Below are positions 56,948-64,000 of a stretch of DNA of 64,000 nucleotides, one piece after another (positions within the stretch are counted from its first letter, which is position 1; every line of letters starts with the position of its first letter). Both the position numbers and the translations under genes were made by a program. The notes under the pieces are model-generated. The model made no database searches. It was not told the DNA's origin and worked only from the letters and a program-made list of their open reading frames with translations. Origin of the DNA: Janthinobacterium sp. CG3 (lineage in GTDB: Bacteria; Pseudomonadota; Gammaproteobacteria; Burkholderiales; Burkholderiaceae_D); contig NZ_KB467824.1 in NCBI RefSeq assembly GCF_000344615.1, forward strand, positions 5,281,125-5,345,124, written 5' to 3'.

Positions 56948-58100
56948 TTATGCCGCTCGTTTCAACTGCGCCCCTTCGGGGACGATCCCATGCTCCAGGT
57001 AGCGCCACAGGGCGACCACCAGCTTGCGCGCCACCGCGACGATGGCGATGCGCTTGCCGCGCTTGTTCTGGCCTCCCTGCGTGCGCCGGGCGAACCATTT
57101 CGTCATCACGCTGTCGGGTTGGTAGCGCAGCCAGAACCAAGACATCTCGATCAACAGCGCGCGCACGCGCCGGTTGCCCTGCTTGCTGATGCCCTGGTCA
57201 ACCCGGCTCTCGCCGCTGTCGTAGGGCTGCGGCACCAAACCGACGCAGGCGCCCACCTGCCTGCGGTTCTCGAATTTGCGCCAGAACAGCTCCAGCACCA
57301 ACCTCGTCGCGCCCACCGGCCCCACCGCCTTCAACCGTTCCAGGTCGGCAATGCGCTGGCGCACCTCCGGCGGCAATTGCTCCGCCATCCCTTTTTCCAG
57401 CGCGGCCAGTTGTTGCTGCGCCAACTCCAAACGTTTGCACTCCTGTTCCAGCCGCTGCTGCAGCTGCGCCGACAGCGGATCGCCGTCGTAGCAACACAAT
57501 TCCCGCTTGTTCAGCCGCGCGCCCCACATCGCCGCCGACGCCATCCCAGCAGCCGACGGTGCGCAGCAGCTTGCGGATCCGGTCGCGGTGCTGCTGCGTT
57601 TCCTTTTGCAACTCGCCGCGGTCCCGTACCACGTGCCGCTGCGCCTCGGCCTCCACCGTCGGAACACGGATCACGTGCATCCGGTCGTACTCGCCACGCA
57701 ACCAGCCCCGCAATGTCAGCACCAGCTTGATCGCGTCGAGCCGGTCGGTCTTGGCCCGCCGTTTGTGCCGCTCGACGGGAATGCTGGCAGGGTCGCAGAT
57801 CACCACCTCGTAGCCCAGCTTCGAGAGGGCGCGTTCAATCCAGAAGCCATCCTGACCAGCCTCGTACAGCACGACGGTGCGTACCTCGGCGGCCAGGCCC
57901 CACTTTGCCTTGAACTTCTCAATCTCCTGCACCGTTTCGTTGAGGCGCCCCGCCGCTGTCTCGCCGGAAACCGTCTGAATCGCCGGCTTCTCTCTCTTTC
58001 CGTCGTGCAAGGCAATTTTCCAGCTCTTGCTCGACAACTCTAATGCCACTGCAAAAACTTCGACTTCAGGCGTAAAATCGTTGGCGCGGGTCGGTTGCAT
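56948..58100 (-). pseudogene. IS1111/IS110-family transposase, frameshifted
   Basis: The N-terminal half (from the ATG at 58100) carries the DEDD-type RuvC-like domain: FAVALELSSKSWKIAL, then VLYEAGQDGFWIERAL and KTDRLDAIKL. The C-terminal half (to 56948, in another frame) carries the Transposase_20-like domain with LKAVGPVGATRLVLELFW and GNRRVRALLIEMSW, which includes the likely catalytic serine region. The two frames join near 57530-57545, after GCWDGVGGD. Together they give the normal length of about 384 codons, so a one- or two-base indel has broken the gene, unless a programmed frameshift or a sequence error is involved. Confidence 0.88.
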
Positions 58101-58197
58101 GATTTTCTCCTAAGTTGATTCTTCGAACCTTCACTTTAGGATTAATTTGCGTCTTTTGCCGACCCGCCTTCATTCATAGTATCTACAAAACCTGGCG

Positions 58198-58668
58198 CTA
58201 GCCTGCAATCCCGCCCGAGCTACCGGCCCCGGAAGTCGACCGGCCGCTGTGTGCCGCGCCGCTGCGCGATCCGGTGCCATAGAACGTCCTGATTTGCTGG
58301 GCCCAGTCTTCGCTGGTCATGTCGGGCCAGTGGTCCTTGTCGAAACCGGGTGCGGTTTTAAGCTGGTCCTTGTCGATGTCGAGCAGGAAGCGCTTGTTGA
58401 CGGTGTCGAGCGTCAGGCTTTCCCAAGGCACGGCAAACAGTTTTTCGCCCATGCCGAGAATGCCGCCGAACGACAGCACGGCATACGCCACTTCACCGGT
58501 GCGCATGTCGAGCATGATTTCCTTGATGTCGCCCAGGTCTTGCTCTTTGTGGTTGTAAACATCTTCGCCCACCAGCGTACCGGAACCCATTAATTCCGGG
58601 CCGGGGCCGCCGCTGCTGCTGCTTCTACCTTTGTACATGCCAAGGGTGTCACGGTCCATATAAGTCAT
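58198..58668 (-). CDS. PRC-barrel domain protein
   Basis: The 156-residue protein has a PRC-barrel domain (about 30-105): LVGEDVYNHKEQDLGDIKEIMLDMRTGEVAYAVLSFGG followed by FAVPWESL. The C-terminal tail is rich in Ser and Gly. Such stand-alone PRC-barrel proteins are often induced by stress, and their ligands are unknown. AAGGAGG precedes the ATG at 58668. The IS1111 element lies directly downstream. Confidence 0.88.
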   Translation of the reverse strand: MTYMDRDTLGMYKGRSSSSGGPGPELMGSGTLVGEDVYNHKEQDLGDIKEIMLDMRTGEVAYAVLSFGGILGMGEKLFAVPWESLTLDTVNKRFLLDIDKDQLKTAPGFDKDHWPDMTSEDWAQQIRTFYGTGSRSGAAHSGRSTSGAGSSGGIAG

Positions 58669-58957
58669 GTCAGCCTCCTTTGTATTGATTCGCCCGGAAA
58701 CGCCGGGAGTCGCTGATGAATGGGGTTCTGCAAAAGTCAGAATAAGCATTCGTACCCCGCGGCGTTTGATCTGCCTCAATCGTGTTGGCCCGCTCCTTGT
58801 GAGCGCTAGCGTACCGAGCGCGGCGCTGTTTCGCGTTATTGTGGTGTTTGTGCATGCCGGCGAAACAGTGCGGTTCTAACGCGGGATAGAGGATTGCGAT
58901 GACATTTTTTACCGGCAGGATGGATTCCCATTGTCCAGGCAATGTGGTGAGACGACG
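58669..58957. other. Intergenic region, nothing recognised
   Basis: The gap between the divergent PRC-barrel and esterase genes shows no supported gene, repeat or clear promoter. Confidence 0.5.
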
Positions 58958-60187
58958 ATGGTGAAGGCCTCGACGCAATGGCTACGCGGCTTGGTGCGCG
59001 TTGGCAAGGCGCAGCAGCGCAGCGCCACCAAGCTGGCCCAAAGCCTGTTCGGCACACCCGCGCCCAAGCCGCGCGCCAAGGCCAAACCTAAACCCAAACC
59101 CACGCTGGCGCTGGCGCCGAAGCCAACGCTGGCGCCGTCGCCGAAGCCACGGGCGGCGCCGAGGGCAAAGGCGGCGCCAAAGCCCGCTGCCGCCGCGTCG
59201 CGGGCCAAGCCGGCGGCCGCGCCGCGCGCCCGTGTCGCGCAACCGGCGCTGCCCGGAAAGTGGCTGGCCAGCTATTATTCGCCGACGCCCGAAGCCGGGC
59301 ACATGCCCGGCAAGCGCATGATGTATTACCTGTATTTGCCCGACAAAGCGCCGTCCGCGACAATGCTGCGCAAGGGCATGCCGCTGGTCGTGATGCTGCA
59401 CGGCTGCGACCAGACCGCGCCGCAGTTCGCGCAAGGCACGCGGATGAACCGGCTGGCGGAGAAAAAGGGTTACGCCGTGCTGTATCCGCAGCAGTCGCTC
59501 AGCTCGCATGCCCACCGCTGCTGGAAATGGTACGACAAGGCCACGCAAGAGGGCGGCGGCGACGTCCGCACGATCGTCGGCATCATTGAGCAAGTGGCCC
59601 AGCGCTATGGCATCGACCGCTCGCGCGTCTACATTGCCGGCATGTCGGCCGGCGCCGGCATGGCCGACATCGTCGCGCTGACGCATCCCGAACTGATCGC
59701 CGCGGTGGGCCTGCATTCCGGGCCGGTGTATGGCGCCGGCCACGGCGTGATCGGCGCGCTGAAGGTGATGCAACACGGCGCCAGCCAGCACGTCGACGAC
59801 GCCATCGGCGACGTGCTGGCGCGCCGCCCGGCGTTTCCGGCGCTGCCGGCGATCCTGATCCAGGGCGAGGCCGACAAGGTGGTGCGTCCGGTCAACCAAG
59901 CCCAGCTGACACGCCAAAGCCTGCTGCTGAACCGCATGCCGGCGCAGACGGCGGTGTCGGTCGAGGCGAAGCCGGCGGGGCGGGCCGGCAGCCGCAACCC
60001 GGCCAACGCGCACCAGATCCGCGACTTCCACGTCGGCAGCAAACTGCTGCTGCGGGTGGCCAGGATCGAGCGCCTGGAGCACGCCTGGAGCGGCGGCGAC
60101 CCCAGCCTGACCTACAACGACAAGGCCGGGCCGGACGCCAGCAAAATGATGCTCGACTTCTTCGCCAAGCACCGCCGCGTTCGCTGA
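58958..60187 (+). CDS. PHB depolymerase-family esterase with basic N-terminal linker
   Basis: The 409-residue alpha/beta hydrolase matches the esterase_phb family: the oxyanion segment PLVVMLHGCDQTAPQFA, the nucleophile Ser230 in IAGMSAGAGMA, an Asp in IQGEADKVVRP and a His in LEHAWSGGD. Residues 35-100 form a Lys/Pro/Ala-rich, strongly basic linker. No export signal is evident, so it may be an intracellular depolymerase or esterase; the substrate is not certain. The ATG at 58958 is used (GTG and TTG codons lie just upstream). Confidence 0.88.
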   Translation: MVKASTQWLRGLVRVGKAQQRSATKLAQSLFGTPAPKPRAKAKPKPKPTLALAPKPTLAPSPKPRAAPRAKAAPKPAAAASRAKPAAAPRARVAQPALPGKWLASYYSPTPEAGHMPGKRMMYYLYLPDKAPSATMLRKGMPLVVMLHGCDQTAPQFAQGTRMNRLAEKKGYAVLYPQQSLSSHAHRCWKWYDKATQEGGGDVRTIVGIIEQVAQRYGIDRSRVYIAGMSAGAGMADIVALTHPELIAAVGLHSGPVYGAGHGVIGALKVMQHGASQHVDDAIGDVLARRPAFPALPAILIQGEADKVVRPVNQAQLTRQSLLLNRMPAQTAVSVEAKPAGRAGSRNPANAHQIRDFHVGSKLLLRVARIERLEHAWSGGDPSLTYNDKAGPDASKMMLDFFAKHRRVR

Positions 60188-60208
60188 GGCCCGGGTTCGC
60201 CTGCGGCC

Positions 60209-63130
60209 TTAATGCAGCACGGTGGCCGATCCGCGCTGCAAGACGTAAGTTCCGCCCGTTGACGCGACGAAATATACAGTTCCCTCGTCAGGCTGGACTT
60301 CATACTGGACCGTGGCACTGTCGCCAGCTTTTCCGACCGTCCATATACCAGGCGTCAAGTCGGTCACCAACACTTTCATGCCGCCGGGCGAAGGCGGCAG
60401 CACGAAGCTGGCCGTATCGGTGATGTCGGCGCCGTCCTTGGCGAACAACACCGCCCGGTCTTTCAGCGTCACGCCGCTCATCTGCTCCGACACAATGGCC
60501 GCCGTGGCAAATGGAGGGGGGCCTTCGCCAACGACCGTGCCGTTCATATTGAGCACCTTGGCATCCATCACCTGCATGACATTCAAGAAGGTATCGGCGC
60601 CGGCTTTCGTTTTTGGCGAAACTTCGACACGCCAAGATCCCGCTTCCTCGGTGTTTAGTTGATGGTTCGGAAAGATGGCGTAGTTCGTGTCGCCGACCAG
60701 ATATTCGCGGCCCGGGCCGCCAACCTTGACGATGGCGGTGTTGTCTGCGGCGGGCAGCAAGGTCCGGTTGACCAGCTTGCCGTTGTAGCCGTTGCCGGTG
60801 CGCAGGACCGTGACGGTATCGCCTGTGATCTGCGGTTCGGCTTGGGTGTGCAGCAACCAGGTTTTGGTGAAGGCGCTGTTGCTGGAGGTTAGCTTGTCGA
60901 ACACGATTAGGGCGGCGGGATGGTCGGGGTCGTTCAAATTCAAGAATACGAAGGAACGTTTGACCTCGCTGACCTTGGACGTGTAGGCGTTGGTGAGGTC
61001 GCCTTTCAGATAGCTGAACTCCGGTTTGACGGCGTCCGGGCCGAACTGGTGCCTGAGCACGCTGGCCACTACCGAGCTGTTGTCCACGCGCTGGTCGCTG
61101 TTGTACTGGGTATCCGGATGCGGCAGGTTGAGCAATTCCGGCAGCGAGAATGGTTCGTATTTCGAGACCCAGCGCTGGCCGCCGTCGTTGGCGGAACCCA
61201 GGAACTCTTCGCTCGGATCAAGCACCAATAGCGCATTGTGGGCGATCGTGCGCTTGTAGTAGTTTTTGTCGTGGGTGCTGCCGTATTCCAAACTTGTAGT
61301 GCCGTCGGCGCTACCGGGGACGCCGTTGGCGGTGCTCTTGCCCGAGTAGATGCCCGATGCGCTGGCCAGGCTGCCTTTGTAGTAGAACTGGAACTGGCCG
61401 GCATCGAGGTGCTGGTGGTTCCTGTATTGCACGTTGCCGATTTTCATGCTCGCGATGGCCGTGCCGGAATCCAGCTTGACGCCGTTTTCCCAGCCCGTGC
61501 GCGCCACCATGATGCCTGCCGGGTCGGGGAAATACTTTGTGAGAGGCAGGTTTTTCGGACTGGTTTGCGGGATCAATTGCGTGTTGCCAAACAAAAGGTA
61601 CCAGATATCGTCCTCGACACTAAAACCAGTGGTTTGTTCGACCACACTGAGTTGCTGCGCAAGCTCTTGTTTCAGTACCGGGTCGTTGTAATAGCTTGCG
61701 GGCAAAAGATAAGCGATCGGTTCCGACCAGTACTGGCCATAGCGCATGTAAGCGGATTGATAGATGTCGCCGTCACGCATCATCTGTCCATCGGGCCTGC
61801 GCATATAGAGCCAGTGATAGGGTGTCATTTGCTGCAGTGGATCGAATACGTCGCCGGCGCCCATGCGACGGAAGATCCAGGCCGCATACAGGTCGGCCAT
61901 GTAGCGGACCGGCCCGTAAGAAAGGCCTTGATGGTGGCTTTGGGCTTGATAGCTGAAATGACGGGCTTCGATGAATTCCGCGAAGAAGCGGCCGGCGACG
62001 ATCTGGTAAATGGTCGGATCTTCGTCGTAGAAAGCCACGCCGGCGCTTAACTGGTCGCGCATCAGTTGCGCCTCGCTGCCATGGCCAACCAACGAACCCT
62101 GTTTGATTGGCGGGTAGCCGATTTCCATGGTTGGCGCAATCGTCTTGAAGCGTTCGATGAAGTACGTCCGCTGCGCGGCGGTCATCAGCGGGTAACACCA
62201 GTCGTAGACCATGGCGCTGGTCAAGATGGTGTCGCCTTTTTCGCGGGTATCCGCAGTGAATCGGACGGTCTTTAGGTTGTTTTCCATCAGGGTGACGGCC
62301 AACGCTCCGTTCATCTGGTTGCCGTACAGCAGATAATCCAGGGCTCGGCGTTTAATGGCGACCAGCAACTCCTTTTTGTAATTTGACTTGCCGGCCTCCG
62401 CAAGCGGGAGATTGCCCTCGGGATAGACCTTGATTGCGTCGCCGGCAATTTTTTCCATGCGCTCCCACGCCGGCTTGATTTCCGGATGCGCCATTTGGCT
62501 GCGCAACCGGTCCAGATCGGAATTCCTGGCGAACAGGCGAGGGTGGCCGGCCGGTGGCACGATAGCGGGGATGCCGGGGCTGGTGCCCATGCCGCTGGCA
62601 ACAAAGGCGGGCAAGGAGCTTACCATCAGTCGGTCAATGCCTGCTCCGCCCATGTGGCGGTCGAGCTTGATAGTGTTCACGCCAGCTTTGAGTACGCGCT
62701 CTACATAGAACCACTTCCAGTCGCCGTCCACTTTGGGCGGTCTGGTCGCGCTGAACGCGCTGGATCCCATGTCATCCTCTACCGCCAGAAAGAGGGAATT
62801 CGACGTAGCGCTTGTTGCCAGCATGCGCAGCCAGATTTTGTAAGTGCCGGCGGCAGGAATCAGCACTTGATAAGACAGTTCACCGGGAGTACCGGCCTCT
62901 TGCGCCCCCTTGTACTCGGGCGGCGCTTGCATGAACCGTTGATTCGATGCGCCGGCGCCAGTTTTCTCGAGCCATCCAGAGCTCGCGCTTTTCGTGCCGT
63001 CTTCGGCCTCGATCATGAACTCGGTTTGGAATGGGATCGATGCGCCCAGGGCCGCGTGGCTGGCCAGTCCCGCGGATATAAGCAACGGCAATAATTTGGC
63101 CCGTGCACCACAACGCGTGCGAATACTCAT
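60209..63130 (-). CDS. Secreted heparinase II/III-like protein, putative polysaccharide lyase
   Basis: The 973-residue protein has a signal peptide (LLPLLISAGLASHAALGA), then a carbohydrate-binding-module-like beta domain (about 30-160; MIEAEDGTKSASSGW), an alpha-toroid part, and a heparinase II/III-like beta region with the HxHxDxG motif HQHLDAGQFQFYYKG (His572, His574, Asp576). These folds belong to lyases that split uronate-containing polysaccharides. The exact substrate (alginate, glycosaminoglycan or other) cannot be told. GGGAGAG precedes the ATG at 63130. The gene is more AT-rich than its neighbours, which suggests later acquisition. Confidence 0.8.
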   Translation of the reverse strand: MSIRTRCGARAKLLPLLISAGLASHAALGASIPFQTEFMIEAEDGTKSASSGWLEKTGAGASNQRFMQAPPEYKGAQEAGTPGELSYQVLIPAAGTYKIWLRMLATSATSNSLFLAVEDDMGSSAFSATRPPKVDGDWKWFYVERVLKAGVNTIKLDRHMGGAGIDRLMVSSLPAFVASGMGTSPGIPAIVPPAGHPRLFARNSDLDRLRSQMAHPEIKPAWERMEKIAGDAIKVYPEGNLPLAEAGKSNYKKELLVAIKRRALDYLLYGNQMNGALAVTLMENNLKTVRFTADTREKGDTILTSAMVYDWCYPLMTAAQRTYFIERFKTIAPTMEIGYPPIKQGSLVGHGSEAQLMRDQLSAGVAFYDEDPTIYQIVAGRFFAEFIEARHFSYQAQSHHQGLSYGPVRYMADLYAAWIFRRMGAGDVFDPLQQMTPYHWLYMRRPDGQMMRDGDIYQSAYMRYGQYWSEPIAYLLPASYYNDPVLKQELAQQLSVVEQTTGFSVEDDIWYLLFGNTQLIPQTSPKNLPLTKYFPDPAGIMVARTGWENGVKLDSGTAIASMKIGNVQYRNHQHLDAGQFQFYYKGSLASASGIYSGKSTANGVPGSADGTTSLEYGSTHDKNYYKRTIAHNALLVLDPSEEFLGSANDGGQRWVSKYEPFSLPELLNLPHPDTQYNSDQRVDNSSVVASVLRHQFGPDAVKPEFSYLKGDLTNAYTSKVSEVKRSFVFLNLNDPDHPAALIVFDKLTSSNSAFTKTWLLHTQAEPQITGDTVTVLRTGNGYNGKLVNRTLLPAADNTAIVKVGGPGREYLVGDTNYAIFPNHQLNTEEAGSWRVEVSPKTKAGADTFLNVMQVMDAKVLNMNGTVVGEGPPPFATAAIVSEQMSGVTLKDRAVLFAKDGADITDTASFVLPPSPGGMKVLVTDLTPGIWTVGKAGDSATVQYEVQPDEGTVYFVASTGGTYVLQRGSATVLH

Positions 63131-63325
63131 CTCATACTCTCCCATGCAATATTATATCAATGATAATTTCATAAATAGTAACATGTGGCGCCTGGCCCGT
63201 GCGGGTTACCGGACGTTTTTCGCCTACTGTGTGGCAACGTACGTATCGCCCCTGGAAAGGTGTAAAGCCGACCAATGTGGTATTAGTTTGGCATTTAAAA
63301 TAGGCAAAAACATTGCTTAAAAGGT

Positions 63326-63349
63326 AAATTGGTATACAATTGGTATATG
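63326..63349. promoter_or_regulatory. Tandem GntR-type operator candidate
   Basis: Two head-to-tail units, AATTGGTATAC and AATTGGTATAT, with an 11-base period. They resemble TTGGTATACCAA operators of hexuronate regulators in the GntR family (UxuR/ExuR). The site lies between the lyase-like gene and the efflux gene; no GntR gene is in the window. Confidence 0.45.
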
Positions 63350-63397
63350 CTGACAGCGGCTGGCCGCGCTGGATACTACCCATTTACGGATCAAGCA

Positions 63398-64000
63398 ATG
63401 TATATAAAGTCCAAACAACTGCTCTGGTTTTTTGCGTTTTTCGTCGTTTATGAACTCAATATCTATCTGTCGAATGACATGATCATGCCGGCGATGCTGA
63501 TCATTATCGATGAGTTCAGGGCGCAGCAAAAATTCATACCCTTGTCCCTGAGCCTGTATCTGCTGGGCGGCAGTTCCATGCAGATTTTCCTCGGCCCTTT
63601 AGCCGATTACATCGGTAAGCGCAAACTCATCTTGATAGGCAATTCGTTGTTTCTGCTGGCAACGCTGATGGTGCCGTTTTCCACGTCCATCGAGCAGTTT
63701 CTGCTCACGCGCTTTTTCCAGGGGATGGGCTGCTGTTTCGTGTTCGTCGGCTACGCCATGATTCACGAGTTGTTCGACGATATTGAAGCGGTCAAGCTCA
63801 GCAGCATCCTGTCCAGCACCACTATATTGGCGCCGCTGGCCGGACCCATTATCGGCAGCGCGATCATCAGCAAGTTGGATTGGAAATACGTGTTTTTCAT
63901 GTCCGGCGCGCTGGGACTGATTTCATTGGTCGGCTTGTTCAAATTCATGCCGAAAAAAGAGGTGACGCAGCCATTCCTGGACTACGCCGCCATCCGCCGA
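63398..64000 (+). CDS. MdfA-like multidrug efflux transporter (MFS), 5-prime part
   Basis: Only the first 201 residues are inside the window. The sequence aligns with MdfA-type drug/proton antiporters: FVVYELNIYLSNDMIMPAML keeps the membrane-embedded Glu and Asp of TM1, LGPLADYIGKRKLI is the MFS motif A loop, and RFFQGMGCCFVFVGYAMIHELFDD follows. About six membrane segments are visible. An in-frame ATG at 63347 is an alternative start, but it lies in the operator-like repeat. GC content is lower than in the rest of the window. Confidence 0.88.
   Translation, partial: MYIKSKQLLWFFAFFVVYELNIYLSNDMIMPAMLIIIDEFRAQQKFIPLSLSLYLLGGSSMQIFLGPLADYIGKRKLILIGNSLFLLATLMVPFSTSIEQFLLTRFFQGMGCCFVFVGYAMIHELFDDIEAVKLSSILSSTTILAPLAGPIIGSAIISKLDWKYVFFMSGALGLISLVGLFKFMPKKEVTQPFLDYAAIRR

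Larger units (their letters stand above)
56468..58182 (-). mobile_element. IS1111-type element (IS110 family)
   Basis: Subterminal inverted repeats CGCAAATTTATCCTA (56499-56513) and, inverted, CGCAAATTAATCCTA (58137-58151) match at 14 of 15 positions and lie inside the element ends, as in the IS1111 group. The outer boundaries are inferred by comparing the flanks with the palindromic repeat at 50433-50480: the rejoined site would read CCGACCTACAAAACCTG with a CT core. The transposase gene is on the minus strand and is frameshifted. About 430 noncoding bases lie between its stop and the left inverted repeat. Confidence 0.78.

Overview
The window is high-GC proteobacterial chromosome. Gene order and protein sequences point to a betaproteobacterium of the Oxalobacteraceae (Massilia/Duganella/Janthinobacterium-like): lateral or polar flagellar genes, gmk-rpoZ-spoT-greB, the yicC-kinase-phosphatase-rph-rdgB-hemW string, and an Entner-Doudoroff block with a HexR regulator. 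The genus is an inference from general family resemblance, not from a database search.

Layout. 1-256: the start of a truncated IS4-type transposase. 0.6-3.9 kb (minus): late flagellar operon fliS-fliT-fliK-flhB-like-ycgR. 4.2-7.0 kb (plus): fliC-flaG-fliD. 7.0-11.6 kb (minus): a diguanylate cyclase, a NarL-type response regulator, its cytoplasmic PAS histidine kinase and a small membrane protein. 11.7-16.4 kb: greB, a RAYT transposase flanked by two near-perfect palindromes, then spoT, rpoZ and gmk. 16.7-20.7 kb: a ferric-iron ABC transporter split over three transcription units. 21-26.6 kb: yicC, Ser/Thr kinase, PP2C phosphatase, rph, rdgB, hemW. 26.6-34.1 kb (minus): a transglutaminase/TPR lipoprotein, a chemoreceptor remnant and an RND efflux operon. 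34.3-46.9 kb: central carbon genes (tal, hexR, zwf, SMP-30 lactonase, pgi, edd, eda) interrupted by a small acidic protein, an IS1182-family element and cheV. 47.0-49.1 kb (minus): receiver-CheC-GGDEF operon. 49.3-56.4 kb: rpiA, a lipoprotein, yggX, argA, hrpA. 56.5-58.2 kb: an IS1111-type (IS110 family) element with a frameshifted transposase. 58.2-64 kb: a PRC-barrel protein, a PHB-depolymerase-like esterase, a large heparinase II/III-like protein and the start of an MdfA-like efflux protein. This last stretch, from about 60.2 kb, is visibly more AT-rich than the rest.

The clearest regulatory logic is in the sugar block. Four 15-bp sites with the local consensus TGTAGTAAAATTAC lie upstream of hexR-zwf, pgi and edd-eda. 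They fit HexR, which is encoded here and responds to KDPG, the intermediate between Edd and Eda. Two sigma-28-like promoters precede fliC and fliS. The most unusual structures are the mobile elements. The IS1111 element appears to sit in the arm of an intergenic palindromic repeat with a CT core, and about 430 noncoding bases follow its transposase, a likely place for its guide (bridge/seek) RNA. The RAYT gene sits between two palindromes of opposite loop orientation, with a further degenerate copy 11 kb away.

All boundaries come from reading the sequence. Starts marked as uncertain, operator assignments and RNA predictions are hypotheses.
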